A program made the translations under genes and the position numbers. The notes beneath the pieces were generated by a model. It saw only the letters and a list, made by a program, of their open reading frames with translations. It was not told the DNA's origin and did not search any database. From Actinopolymorpha cephalotaxi (GTDB taxonomy: Bacteria; Actinomycetota; Actinomycetes; Propionibacteriales; Actinopolymorphaceae), in the NCBI RefSeq assembly GCF_013408535.1, contig NZ_JACBZA010000001.1:6408850-6472849 (forward strand): a DNA stretch of 64,000 bases. The letters are read 5' to 3'. This document shows positions 32,118 through 40,701 of this stretch, in pieces. Positions within the stretch are counted from its first letter, which is position 1. Each line of letters starts with the position of its first letter.

Positions 32118-34220
32118 GTGACCCAACTCTCTCGTCGCCGCCTGCTCGGTTCGGCCGCGGCCACCACGGCCGGTGCCGGCCTCGCGTCCGTGCTGCCGCC
32201 CTCCCTCCACCGTGCGATGGCCGCGCCGATGCGGCCGGGCGGACTGAAGGCCGTCGAGCACGTCGTCGTACTCATGCAGGAGAACCGGTCCTTCGACCAC
32301 TACTTCGGCACGATGCGCGGAGTTCGCGGGTACGGCGACCGCACGCCGCTGGTGCTGCCGAGTGGCCGTCCGGTGTCGTACCAGCCGCGACCCGGTGGCG
32401 GTGAGGTGTTGCCCTTCTCCGTAAGGGAAGGCGCCGAACGCGCGCACCGCGACCCGTCCGACATCCAGTACCTCGGTGCGCTCGACCACAGCTGGCCGGG
32501 GAGCACGCAGGCCTGGGCGGGCGGCTGGTACGACGACTGGGTGGCGGCGAAGACCGAGGCCACCATGGCGTACTACGAGCGGCGCGACATCCCGTTGCAG
32601 TACGAGCTCGCGGACACCTTCACCCTCTGCGACGCCTACCACTGTTCGGTGTTCGGCTCCACCAACCCGAACCGCAACTACCTGTGGAGCGGCACGGTCG
32701 GCTTCGAGCCCGGCACCGAGGAGCGGGCGGTCACCAACGCGGCGTACGACTACGACCACCCGGGTTATGAGTGGACGACGTACCCCGAACGACTGGAGGC
32801 CGCCGGCGTCTCCTGGCAGATCTACCAGGAGTGGGACAACTTCACCGACAACGCGGTGGAGTACTTCCGTACGTTCAAGCGGGTGGGCGCGAAGGCGCTC
32901 GCCGCGGTGGAGGAGAAGTTCCGGACCACCGAGGAGCTGTACTTCGCGCTGTTCGACCGACCCGAGGCGGAGCGGCGGAAGCTGCTGGACCAGCTGGCCA
33001 CCGGGCGTGCGAGCCTCACGCCCGCCGAACGGCGGTTGTTCGACCGGGCGCTGTACCGCAGCGAGCCGGAGAGCCTGGTGCCCCGGCTGCGTGCCGACAT
33101 CGCCGCCGGCCGGCTGCCGAAGGTGACCTGGCTGGTGCCGTCCGCGGTCGACTCCGAGCATCCCGGCTCCTCGACCCCGGTCGGTAGCGCCAACCTGATC
33201 CACGACGTGCTGGACGCGCTCGCCGCCGACGTGGACACCTGGTCCAGGACGGTGCTGTTCGTCAACTTCGACGAGAACGACGGCTACTTCGACCACGTGC
33301 CGCCGCCGGTGCCGCCACGTCCGGAGTCCGGCAACGGCGACGACTGGTACGACGGCCGGCCGATCGGGCTCGGCCCGCGGGTGCCGATGACGGTGGTCTC
33401 GCCCTGGACGATCGGCGGGCACGTCGACTCCGAGACCTTCGACCACACGTCGGTGCTGCGGTTCCTCGAGCGCTGGACCGGCGTACGGGAACCCAACATC
33501 AGCACCTGGCGGCGCACGGTCTGCGGCGACCTCACCTCCGCGTTCGACTTCGCCCGGCCGGGCCGGGCACCACGGCTCGACCAGCCCGGGCCGGTGCCCG
33601 CGCCGATCGATCGCTGGCACCCGCAGGCGCCCGCGGACCAGTCGGTGCCGCCGCAGGAACCGGGCCGCCGGCCGGCGCGGGCACTGCCGTACCGCCCGGC
33701 CGTCCGCACCCGGCTCGAGGGCGGCGGCCGGCTCGCGCTGACTTTCACCAACGAGGGAACGGCCTCCGCGCACTTCACGATCTATCCGTACGCCGGAGAG
33801 TTCGGCCAGCCGCTCCACCTCGACGTGCTCGGTAGCCACGTCGAACAGGTGCAGGTGGCCGGCGGGCGGTACCGGCTGGGCGTGCAGGGGCCGAACAGGT
33901 TCTGGTACGAGCTCGCCGGGACGGTCGCGGGCGCGGCCGCCGGGGTCGACGTGCGGGTCGCCGAGCAGCCCGGCCACGGGTCGCGCCTTCGCCTGTTGCT
34001 GAACAACGCGAGCGGGACCGCGGTGACCCTTCGGCTGCGGGCGCTCGACCACGGTGACTCCGACCGGACTGTCCGGCTGGCCGCCAGAAGCCGCCGGCCG
34101 GTGGAGTGGCCGACCGACGACGGGTGGTACGACCTGGAGGTGCGGGCGGTGGAGGACCCGGCGTTCCGACGCCGGCTCGCCGGCCGGATCGAGGACGGAC
34201 GGGCGGGACGGACCCCCTGA
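32118..34220 (+). CDS. plcC: Phosphocholine-specific phospholipase C, Tat-secreted
   Basis: 700 residues from a GTG start. The Tat signal is SRRRLLGSAAATTAGAGLA at residues 5-23. The catalytic acid-phosphatase-like fold starts VEHVVVLMQENRSFDHYFGTMRGVRG (two blocks described) and continues with AVDSEHPGSSTPVGSANLIHDV, VLFVNFDENDGYFDHVPPP and VETFDHTSVLRFLERWTGV. A C-terminal beta-rich domain typical of PC-PLC follows (residues 520-700). It hydrolyses phosphatidylcholine or sphingomyelin to phosphocholine outside the cell and in soil bacteria may serve phosphate or choline acquisition. A run of GACGTC words precedes it. Confidence 0.92.
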   Translation: MTQLSRRRLLGSAAATTAGAGLASVLPPSLHRAMAAPMRPGGLKAVEHVVVLMQENRSFDHYFGTMRGVRGYGDRTPLVLPSGRPVSYQPRPGGGEVLPFSVREGAERAHRDPSDIQYLGALDHSWPGSTQAWAGGWYDDWVAAKTEATMAYYERRDIPLQYELADTFTLCDAYHCSVFGSTNPNRNYLWSGTVGFEPGTEERAVTNAAYDYDHPGYEWTTYPERLEAAGVSWQIYQEWDNFTDNAVEYFRTFKRVGAKALAAVEEKFRTTEELYFALFDRPEAERRKLLDQLATGRASLTPAERRLFDRALYRSEPESLVPRLRADIAAGRLPKVTWLVPSAVDSEHPGSSTPVGSANLIHDVLDALAADVDTWSRTVLFVNFDENDGYFDHVPPPVPPRPESGNGDDWYDGRPIGLGPRVPMTVVSPWTIGGHVDSETFDHTSVLRFLERWTGVREPNISTWRRTVCGDLTSAFDFARPGRAPRLDQPGPVPAPIDRWHPQAPADQSVPPQEPGRRPARALPYRPAVRTRLEGGGRLALTFTNEGTASAHFTIYPYAGEFGQPLHLDVLGSHVEQVQVAGGRYRLGVQGPNRFWYELAGTVAGAAAGVDVRVAEQPGHGSRLRLLLNNASGTAVTLRLRALDHGDSDRTVRLAARSRRPVEWPTDDGWYDLEVRAVEDPAFRRRLAGRIEDGRAGRTP

Positions 34221-34397
34221 TCGCCCCGTCAGCACCGTCAACCTGGACTTGCAGTCGTTCTATCGCGCCTTCGCCGACGCCGCACTGCGGTCGATCGGCC
34301 CTGAAGCCTCAAGGGGGTTCTGGCCACCCGGCGTTTACCCACTTCGCCGGATCACGGCACTCACCCGCGCTGATCCGGGTAGCAGGACACCCGTGCC

Positions 34398-35609
34398 TCA
34401 GCGGGAGCTGAGCAGGAGTGGGAGTGTCCGTACGCCGGTGAGGTTCGGGGACGGCAGGAAGGTCGGCGGCTCGTCCGGGTCGGTCCGCAGCTGCGGGAAC
34501 CGGTCCAGCAGGATGTTCAGCGCGACCCGTCCCTCCAGCCGGGCGAGCGGTGCCCCGATGCAGAAGTGGATGCCGCGCCCGAACGCCAGATGCGGATTGG
34601 GGTCGCGGCCGGGATCGAAGACGTTCGGGTCGGTGAACTGCCGCGGGTCCCGGTTGGTCGCCGCGAGCACCACCATCACCATCTCCCCGGCGGGGATCTG
34701 TGTCCCACCCACAGCGACGTCGGTCGTGGTCACCCGGGCGAGGGCGGCGAACGGGCTGAGGAACCGCAGCGACTCCTCGATGGTGGCCGGGACCAGGGAC
34801 CGGTCGGCGCGTACCCGCGCGGCGATGTCCGGGTGGGCGTCCAGGCACAGCACCGTGTTGCCGAGCAGCATGGTGGTGGTGATGTGCCCGGCGATCAGCA
34901 GCACGTTGGCGAAGTTGACCACCGCCGCGTCGCTGAGCCGCTCGCCGTCCACCTCGGCCTCGACGAGCTTGGTGAGCAGGTCCTCACGCGGGCGGCGGCG
35001 GCGCTCCGCGGCGTGCTCGCCGAGGTAGTCGGTGAGGTGGTGCAACTGCTCGAAAGCCCGGTCCACGGCGCGCTGCTGCTGCTCGCTCGGCTCCACCAGG
35101 GAGAACTGCTCGGAGCTGTTGAACGCGCCGTCCACCCACTGCTTGAACAGGTGCCGGTCGCTGCTGGGAACGCCGAGGAGTTCGGCGATGACGATGACCG
35201 GAAGCGGATAGGCGAGGTCGGCGACCAGCTCCATCCGGCCGGCAGCCCGGTCCGCACTCCGGTCGGCCGCCGCCTGGTCGAGGAGTGCGTTGGTGATCTC
35301 GGCGATGCGGGGCTCGAGGTCGGCGACGACCTTCGGGGTGAACGCGTGGCTGACCAGCTTGCGCAGCTTGTGGTGCTCCGGCGGGTCCATCGTCGGCAGG
35401 TTGCCCTCGACGAAGTCCTGGCGGGGTACGAAACGGCTGGTGTCGGAGGAGAACGTCTGCGGGTCGGCGAGGATGTGTACGGCCTCGGGATAGCCGTAGA
35501 CCTTCCAGAACCCCAGTTTCTCGGCGTACTCCACCATGGCCGGCGGTGCCTGACCGTGTAGCCAGAACTGGTCCGGATGGGTCGCCCAGGTGTCCGCGAC
35601 TGTGGTCAT
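34398..35609 (-). CDS. Cytochrome P450
   Basis: 403 residues from the ATG at 35609 with GGGGGA upstream. All class-I bacterial P450 motifs are present: I-helix LLIAGHITTTMLLGN, the ExxR in IEESLRF (preceded by DRSLVPATI), and the haem-binding LAFGRGIHFCIGAPLARLE with the thiolate cysteine. No ferredoxin or reductase gene is adjacent. The I-helix has AGHIT rather than AGxET or AGxDT, so the usual acid before the threonine is missing. It is divergent from a phytanoyl-CoA dioxygenase, with 298 bp between starts. Confidence 0.92.
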   Translation of the reverse strand: MTTVADTWATHPDQFWLHGQAPPAMVEYAEKLGFWKVYGYPEAVHILADPQTFSSDTSRFVPRQDFVEGNLPTMDPPEHHKLRKLVSHAFTPKVVADLEPRIAEITNALLDQAAADRSADRAAGRMELVADLAYPLPVIVIAELLGVPSSDRHLFKQWVDGAFNSSEQFSLVEPSEQQQRAVDRAFEQLHHLTDYLGEHAAERRRRPREDLLTKLVEAEVDGERLSDAAVVNFANVLLIAGHITTTMLLGNTVLCLDAHPDIAARVRADRSLVPATIEESLRFLSPFAALARVTTTDVAVGGTQIPAGEMVMVVLAATNRDPRQFTDPNVFDPGRDPNPHLAFGRGIHFCIGAPLARLEGRVALNILLDRFPQLRTDPDEPPTFLPSPNLTGVRTLPLLLSSR

Positions 35610-35907
35610 CGTTCCCCCGATGTGGTCCACGTTCCCGTCGTCGGCGCGTCGCCAGGCCCGTTGTCGGCCCGGTCGTCAGCCCGTCGTCCGTACGGCCTCC
35701 GACCAGCGTCCGCCCCCAGCCGGCGACGGTCAACGGCCGCCGGTCCCTGCCGCCCGAATCTCGTCCGATCCCTGAACTCCGCTTGACAATTCCGGCGCCC
35801 CCGCGACACGTTCGCATAAGGCGTAACCGGAACAGATGCGGCAGTGTGTGGTCCGCGATCACAACACGCCGCCGCGCCGCCGCGAACAGGGTCAGGAGAT
35901 CCTCAGC
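35610..35907. other. 298-bp divergent intergenic region (P450 / dioxygenase)
   Basis: It holds the promoters of two genes read outward. A TTGACA box lies at 35783-35788 on the plus strand; 17 bp later is ACACGT, a weak -10. On the minus strand TTATGC at about 35819 could be the -10 of the P450. No clear operator palindrome was seen. Confidence 0.35.
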
Positions 35908-36711
35908 ATGCTGACGCAGGAGCAGGTGGCGCGCTTTCGCGCCGACGGGTTCGTGAAGGGTTCGCGGGTGCTCGACGACGCCGAGGTCGACGAGCTGCGC
36001 GCGGAGATGGAACGCGTCATCGACCAGCGCGACCGCACCGACGTGCCGAAGCCGGTCCAGCTCGCCAACCTCGGGACCGACGAGCGGCCCATCTGGCAGA
36101 TCGTGAACATCTGGCAGGCCAGCTCGGCGTTCGACCGGCTGATCCACAACCCGAAGATCACCGAGGAGCTGGCCCAGCTCAGCGGTGCGGGGGAGCTGCG
36201 CGTCTGGCACGACCAGATCCAGTACAAGCCGGCCGAGCAGGGTGGCCTGCTGCACTGGCACCAGGATGCCCCGCTGTGGCCGATCCTGACTCCGGACACC
36301 CAGGTCACCGCCTGGGTCGCGCTGGACGACGTGGACGAGACGAACGGCTGCATGAGCATGGTCCGCGGCTCCCACCTGTGGGGCGACCAGATGGACTTCC
36401 TGCGGCGCACCGAGGACGACCCGGCCCTGCCCGAGACGTACGACGGAAAGCCGGTCGAGGTGGTCCTGCGCCCGGTCGCCAAGGGCGAGGTGCACTTCCA
36501 CCACTCGCTGACCTGGCACGGCTCCCACGGCAACACCAGCAACCGCCCGCGCCGGGCGATCGCGGTGCACGTGATGGGCGACGACACCCGTTACGCCGCC
36601 GGCGGGGACCACATCATGAAGAAGTTCGTCACCGTCGGCGACGGCGAGCTGATGACCGACGACGCGTTCCCGGTCGTGTGGTCACGCGCCGCTTCGCCGG
36701 CCTCACGGTAG
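35908..36711 (+). CDS. Phytanoyl-CoA dioxygenase-family (PhyH) protein
   Basis: 267 residues from the ATG at 35908, 9 bp after AGGAG. The Fe(II)/2-oxoglutarate dioxygenase residues are LLHWHQDAPLW (HxD pair), a distal histidine in HFHHSLTWHGSHGN, and the 2-oxoglutarate-binding arginine in NRPRRAIAVH. GCMSMVRGSHLWG is the family's conserved loop. Such enzymes hydroxylate fatty acyl-CoA, cyclitols or natural products. Its neighbours (P450, Gfo/Idh oxidoreductase, acyl-CoA-binding protein, SDR) suggest an oxidative catabolic set. Confidence 0.88.
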   Translation: MLTQEQVARFRADGFVKGSRVLDDAEVDELRAEMERVIDQRDRTDVPKPVQLANLGTDERPIWQIVNIWQASSAFDRLIHNPKITEELAQLSGAGELRVWHDQIQYKPAEQGGLLHWHQDAPLWPILTPDTQVTAWVALDDVDETNGCMSMVRGSHLWGDQMDFLRRTEDDPALPETYDGKPVEVVLRPVAKGEVHFHHSLTWHGSHGNTSNRPRRAIAVHVMGDDTRYAAGGDHIMKKFVTVGDGELMTDDAFPVVWSRAASPASR

Positions 36712-36775
36712 GACGACCGGCCCGCCGGCGACCTGCCCCTCCGTAGCCGTGCCCTGACGGGGCGCCGAGCCCCTG

Positions 36776-36787
36776 TCCGTTAACGGA
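36776..36787. promoter_or_regulatory. Perfect 12-bp palindrome TCCGTTAACGGA
   Basis: It lies 80 bp upstream of the Gfo/Idh gene. TCCGTTAACGGA is its own reverse complement and sits outside any hairpin-forming terminator. A/T-centred palindromes with CGTTAACG are typical of LacI-type or related sugar regulators. No regulator gene is next to it. Confidence 0.5.
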
Positions 36788-36866
36788 TAAGGGTTCCGCC
36801 CCGTCCGGGTCGGTGTGGAAGGGTCGGATGCGGACAACAGGATCCGCACCGCTGGGAGGCATGGAC

Positions 36867-37874
36867 GTGAGCAGGCTGAAGGTCGCTGTGGTCGGTTGTG
36901 GAGGTGCGGCGACCGGACACGCGCTGGGACTGGCCAACCTCGCCGACTTCGAGATCGTGGCATTGGTCGACCCGAGTGAGCGCAACCTCGCGAGCTTCCG
37001 CACCCGGGTGCCCGCAGTCGCCGACGTGCCGGCGTACGCCGACGTGGAGCAGCTGTACGACGCCGGGGTCGAGGTGGAGGCGCTCACCGTGGTGACCCCC
37101 CACACCCTGCACCACCCGATCGTGATGGGCGCGATCAAGCGCAACCTGCACGTGCTGTGCGAGAAGCCGCTCACCTGCGACCCGGCGCACGCGCGGGAGA
37201 TCGAGGCCGCCGCGGCGACCGCCGGTGTCACGGTGATGGTGCGCTACCAGCGGCGGTTCGACCCGGCGTACCGCTACATGCGCGACGTCATCGCCTCCGG
37301 TGAGCTCGGCGAGCTCCGGTCGATCATGGTCTCGGTGGGCCAGCGCTGGCTGAAGAACACCGTGGGCACCTGGCGGCAGGACCCCGCCCTGTCCGGCGGC
37401 GGGATGTTGATGGACTCGGGCTCCCACCTCGCCGACATGCTGCTGTGGCTGGTCGGCAAGCCGGTCGAGACCGTCTCCGCGCTGGTCGACAACGCCGGGT
37501 CGCCGGTCGACATCAACACCTCGGCGACGGTGTCGTTCGCCGGCGGTGTGCAGGGCCAGCTGCACGTGGTGGGCGACCTGGCCACCACCTGGATGGAGAA
37601 CGTCGCCGTCTCCGGCACGAACGGCCTGCTGCGGTACGAGGCCGACCCGCAGCACCCGTGGCGTACCGGCAAGGTGACGCACTACCGCGGCGACGAGCTC
37701 GTGCAGCCGGTCAACCTCCCGGAGCCCCCGGAGATCCACGAGGCCCTGCTGGCCAGCATCCGCGGCGAGGCCGTCAACGAGGCACCTCCCGCCGCCGGGA
37801 TCGCGGTCGCCGAGCTGAGCGAGGCGATCTACCGTTCGGCCGGCGAGGGCGGCGCCCGCGTCTCCGTCCGCTGA
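36867..37874 (+). CDS. Gfo/Idh/MocA-family oxidoreductase
   Basis: 335 residues from the GTG at 36867, 7 bp after GGGAGG; the ATG at 36861 is only 1 bp after it. LKVAVVGCGGAATGHALGLA is the Rossmann GxGGxA dinucleotide site, HVLCEKPLTCDPAHAREIE the catalytic lysine region (EKP), and ALSGGGMLMDSGSHLADMLLWL the conserved histidine of the second domain. It probably dehydrogenates a sugar, cyclitol or glycoside. A perfect palindrome (36776-36787) upstream may bind a sugar-responsive regulator. Confidence 0.88.
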   Translation: MSRLKVAVVGCGGAATGHALGLANLADFEIVALVDPSERNLASFRTRVPAVADVPAYADVEQLYDAGVEVEALTVVTPHTLHHPIVMGAIKRNLHVLCEKPLTCDPAHAREIEAAAATAGVTVMVRYQRRFDPAYRYMRDVIASGELGELRSIMVSVGQRWLKNTVGTWRQDPALSGGGMLMDSGSHLADMLLWLVGKPVETVSALVDNAGSPVDINTSATVSFAGGVQGQLHVVGDLATTWMENVAVSGTNGLLRYEADPQHPWRTGKVTHYRGDELVQPVNLPEPPEIHEALLASIRGEAVNEAPPAAGIAVAELSEAIYRSAGEGGARVSVR

Positions 37875-38025
37875 CACCCTCATGACCCGCGCGCCGCGTG
37901 CGACGACGACCGGAGCGATCGGCCCGAACGATGGCCGGAACACGCCGGTCGACGTTGCGCGCGGCCGTGCCGGGGCATAGACCGGTAGAGCGGGACGACC
38001 ACCGTCCCGCGCGGGGAGGTGCGCG

Positions 38026-38283
38026 ATGAGTGACCTGGAGACGGACTTCACCGGTGCCGTGAAGGCGGTGGCCGCGCTCGGCGTGGACCCGGGCAACGAC
38101 GTCAAGCTGCGGCTGTACGCGTTGTACAAGCAGGCGACGATCGGCGACGTGGACGGCAAGCGCCCCGGCTTCACCAATGTGGTCGGGCGGGCCAAGCACG
38201 ACGCGTGGGAGTCGGTGCACGGGATGAGCTCGGCCGAGGCCAAGCAGGCGTACGTCGACCTCGCCTCCGGCCTGATCGGCTGA
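38026..38283 (+). CDS. Acyl-CoA-binding protein (ACBP)
   Basis: 85 residues, the exact family length. LKLRLYALYKQATIGDV (the YxxxKQ acyl-CoA contact region, written VKLRLYALYKQAT here), GFTNVVGRAKHDAWESV (the K/W helix) and SAEAKQAYVDLASGL complete the four-helix bundle. It binds long-chain acyl-CoA in the cytosol. A hairpin GCGGGAC(7)GTCCCGC at 37990-38010 lies directly before its GGGGAGG ribosome site, and a possible promoter TTGCGC-17-TAGACC is at 37955-37983. Confidence 0.92.
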   Translation: MSDLETDFTGAVKAVAALGVDPGNDVKLRLYALYKQATIGDVDGKRPGFTNVVGRAKHDAWESVHGMSSAEAKQAYVDLASGLIG

Positions 38284-38305
38284 CACTCTCGACGAGGAGT
38301 ACGCG

Positions 38306-39079
38306 ATGACTGGCGCCGGGCGGGTCGCACTGGTCACCGGGGGTGCCAGCGGAATCGGGCTGGCGACCGCCCGGCGGCTGGCCGGCGGCGGCGACCGCGT
38401 CGTCATCGTCGACCGCCGCGCCGAGGCCGGGGAGCAGGCCCGGGACGCGTTGCGCGCGGAGGGGCTGGACGTCACCTTCGCGGCCGCCGACGTCACCGTC
38501 GAGGAGGACGTCGTACGCGTGGTGCGTACGGCGGAGGAGCAGGCCGGCCCGATCGACGTCGTGGTCAACAACGCCGGGATCTTCGAGCCGGTGCGGTTCG
38601 TCGAGGCGCCCACGCCGGTCTGGCACCGTACGTTCGACGTGCTGGTGAAGGGCGCCTACCTCTTCTCCCGGGAGGTCGCCGCCCGGATGGTCGCCCGCGG
38701 CACCGGCGGCGTCATCGTCAACGTCTCCTCGATCAACGGCAACCGCGGGTTGGCGGAGTCCAGCCACTACAACGCGGGCAAGGGTGCGGTCGACCAGCTC
38801 ACCCGATGCCTCGCGATCGAACTCGCCGACCACGGCATCCGGGTGAACGCGGTCGCGCCGGGCTTCGTGGACACCCCGATGTCGGTCGTGGACGGGGAGA
38901 ACGAGCTGGAGAGCGAGGAGTTCCGGGCGGTCTACGTCCGGGGCGGGCGGATCCCGATGCGACGTGCCGGTACGGCAGCCGAGGTGGCCGACGTGGTGGC
39001 GTTCCTCGCCTCACCGGCCGCGGCGTACGTGTGCGGCGCGATCGTCCCGGTCGACGGCGGCCTGGCCGTGACGTTCTAG
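38306..39079 (+). CDS. Short-chain dehydrogenase/reductase (SDR)
   Basis: 257 residues from the ATG at 38306, 22 bp after the ACBP stop. Classical SDR motifs: VALVTGGASGIGLATARRLA (TGxxxGxG), IVDRRAEAGEQAR (NADPH-type arginine), VVNNAGIFEPV (NNAG), NVSSINGNRGLAESSHYNAGKG (S...YxxxK catalytic residues, described in two parts) and NAVAPGFVDTPM. It is probably an oxidoreductase of 3-hydroxyacyl-CoA or polyols. The stop overlaps the Nudix stop by 3 bp on the opposite strand. Confidence 0.92.
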   Translation: MTGAGRVALVTGGASGIGLATARRLAGGGDRVVIVDRRAEAGEQARDALRAEGLDVTFAAADVTVEEDVVRVVRTAEEQAGPIDVVVNNAGIFEPVRFVEAPTPVWHRTFDVLVKGAYLFSREVAARMVARGTGGVIVNVSSINGNRGLAESSHYNAGKGAVDQLTRCLAIELADHGIRVNAVAPGFVDTPMSVVDGENELESEEFRAVYVRGGRIPMRRAGTAAEVADVVAFLASPAAAYVCGAIVPVDGGLAVTF

Positions 39080-39576
39080 GAACGCTTGTCGTGCGGGAGC
39101 GTCGGGCCGGTGAAGCCGAAGCTGACGACGGGGTCGATGCCGCCGGCGCGCACGCGGTCCAGGACGAAGCGTTCGTGGGGTACGACCGGCTCGGGCAGGT
39201 CGTCCAGCGCGAACCACCGCAGGTCGGCGGTCTTGTCCGGCTCGACCAGTCGGGGCTCGCCGGTCCAGGTGCGGCACTGCAGGAAGAAGTCGACCCGTTC
39301 GTCGATCGGGTCGCCGGTACGGCCGGTGCGGTGCATGGCGGTGAGCGGCGTGAGGTCGGCCGGTTCGATCTTCACCGCGAGCTCCTCCTCGGCTTCCCGG
39401 CACGCCGCCTCGAACACCGACTCGCCGGCCTCGACGTGCCCGGCCGCGGCCATCGCCCAGTGGTCGTCCATGTAGCCGGTGCCCTGGCGTAGCTGAAGGA
39501 GCACCTGCTCGGTGCCGTCGACGGTGCGGAGGAACATCACGTACGCGGCGGGGACCACCTGGAATCGCTCGGTCAC
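39076..39576 (-). CDS. Nudix hydrolase
   Basis: 166 residues from a GTG at 39576. The Nudix box is GHVEAGESVFEAACREAEEELAV, described here only by its key residues: G-x5-E with REAEEE as the metal-binding helix, where the usual final glycine is alanine. It starts ERFQVVPAAYVMFLRTVDGT and ends FTGPTLPHDKRS. It is of the MutT/ADP-ribose class with no clear substrate. Its stop overlaps the stop of the SDR gene (CTAG), so the two genes run tail to tail. The start codon has only a weak ribosome site. Confidence 0.87.
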   Translation of the reverse strand: MTERFQVVPAAYVMFLRTVDGTEQVLLQLRQGTGYMDDHWAMAAAGHVEAGESVFEAACREAEEELAVKIEPADLTPLTAMHRTGRTGDPIDERVDFFLQCRTWTGEPRLVEPDKTADLRWFALDDLPEPVVPHERFVLDRVRAGGIDPVVSFGFTGPTLPHDKRS

Positions 39577-39658
39577 CTCGACACCGTACCGGTACGTGTT
39601 AGCGTCCTGGGCGACCGACCAATCACGGAGGCGACGTGCGAATCCCGGGTGCGCGAGG

Positions 39659-40306
39659 GTGACCGGCGGAGGTGGGCAGGCGTCCTCCGGCCGCGGTCAG
39701 GAGCCCTCCGGCCGCGGGCAGGCGTCCTCCGGAAGGGGCCAAGCCACCAAAACCAGGCTGCTGGACGCCGCCGCACAACTGGTCGGGGAGGTCGGCTGGG
39801 GTGCGGTCTCCACCCGGCTGGTCGCCGAGCGGGCCGGGGTCAACCCGGCGCTGGTGCACTACCACTTCTCCTCGGTGGCCGACCTGCTGCGCGAGGCGGT
39901 GATGCGTACGGCCCGCGAGATGGTCTTCCAGTTGGTGGACGTCCTGAGCCAGGCCGCCGACGTCCGCACCGGAGTGGACACGTTGTTCGGCTTCCTGCGG
40001 CCCTACACCGGCACCGACCCGGCGTCGCTGCTGATGGTGGAGGGCTTCCTCGCCGCCACCCGCGACGACGCCCTGCGCGCGGAGTTCGCCACCCTGATCG
40101 AGGAGATCCGGCAGCGGTTCGCCGACTGGCTGGCGGCATGCGGGCACCCCGACCCGATCGTGTCCGCCGGGGTGTTCGCGGCACTGATCGACGGACTGCT
40201 GCTGCACCGCGCGGTGCTGCCGGACATGGACTTCGAGGCGTACCAGCGAACCGTGACCAGGATGCTGTCGGCGGGCGTACCCGAGAAACGCGACCGGCAT
40301 GAGTGA
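39659..40306 (+). CDS. TetR-family transcriptional regulator
   Basis: 215 residues from a GTG at 39659; the ribosome site is weak. The N-terminus is an unusual repeat (three copies of GQxxSGR, residues 6-26, from a 21-bp DNA unit) before a normal HTH: KTRLLDAAAQLVGEVGWGAVSTRLVAERAGVNPALVHYHF (as three helices). The ligand-binding part contains PYTGTDPASLLMVEGFLAATRDD. The 3' end overlaps the DksA/TraR gene by 8 bp. The target genes are unknown. Confidence 0.87.
   Translation: MTGGGGQASSGRGQEPSGRGQASSGRGQATKTRLLDAAAQLVGEVGWGAVSTRLVAERAGVNPALVHYHFSSVADLLREAVMRTAREMVFQLVDVLSQAADVRTGVDTLFGFLRPYTGTDPASLLMVEGFLAATRDDALRAEFATLIEEIRQRFADWLAACGHPDPIVSAGVFAALIDGLLLHRAVLPDMDFEAYQRTVTRMLSAGVPEKRDRHE
39674..39736 (+). 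repeat. Three 21-bp repeats coding GQxxSGR
   Basis: Units at 39674-39694, 39695-39715 and 39716-39736; the first and third match almost exactly, the second differs at GQEP. They code an N-terminal extension of the TetR regulator that precedes the HTH. Confidence 0.75.
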
Positions 40307-40688
40307 CACCGGCATGGGTGACGCCGGGTTGCCGAGCGACGACCTGGCCGAGCTACGCGCCCTGGTGGAAGAGGACCGGGAACGCACCGCCGGGCGGCTG
40401 GCTTTCCTCACCCGCGACCTGACCGGCATCGTCGAGTCGGCCGCACTGGTGGCCACCGACGACGAGCACGACCCGGAGGGATCGTCCACCGCGTTCGAAC
40501 GCGCACACGTGCAGGCACTGCTCGACCAGACTCACGAACACCTGCGTCAACTCGACCTTGCGCTGGACCGGATGGCCGCCGGGACGTACGGCAGATGCGA
40601 GCGCTGCGGGCGGCCCATCCCGGTCGAGCGCCTGCGGATCCGCCCCGCCACCACGACCTGCGTCACCTGCGCCGCGCGCACCCGCTGA
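40299..40688 (+). CDS. DksA/TraR C4-type zinc finger protein
   Basis: 129 residues. The ATG at 40299 lies inside the last codons of the TetR gene (8-bp overlap), so translation is coupled. The coiled-coil part carries ALVEEDRERTAGRLAFLTRDL and HEHLRQLDLALDRMAAGTYG, and the zinc finger is GRCERCGRPIPVERLRIRP followed by TCVTCAARTR (CxxC...CxxC). The family binds the secondary channel of RNA polymerase or acts as a stress-related regulator. The acidic tip of true DksA cannot be assigned with confidence. Confidence 0.88.
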   Translation: MSDTGMGDAGLPSDDLAELRALVEEDRERTAGRLAFLTRDLTGIVESAALVATDDEHDPEGSSTAFERAHVQALLDQTHEHLRQLDLALDRMAAGTYGRCERCGRPIPVERLRIRPATTTCVTCAARTR

Positions 40689-40701
40689 GTTGTCGAGCCG
40701 G

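Noticed and set aside
34398..36711. Secondary-metabolite gene cluster around the P450
   Set aside because: No polyketide, peptide synthetase, terpene cyclase or other core enzyme is in the window.
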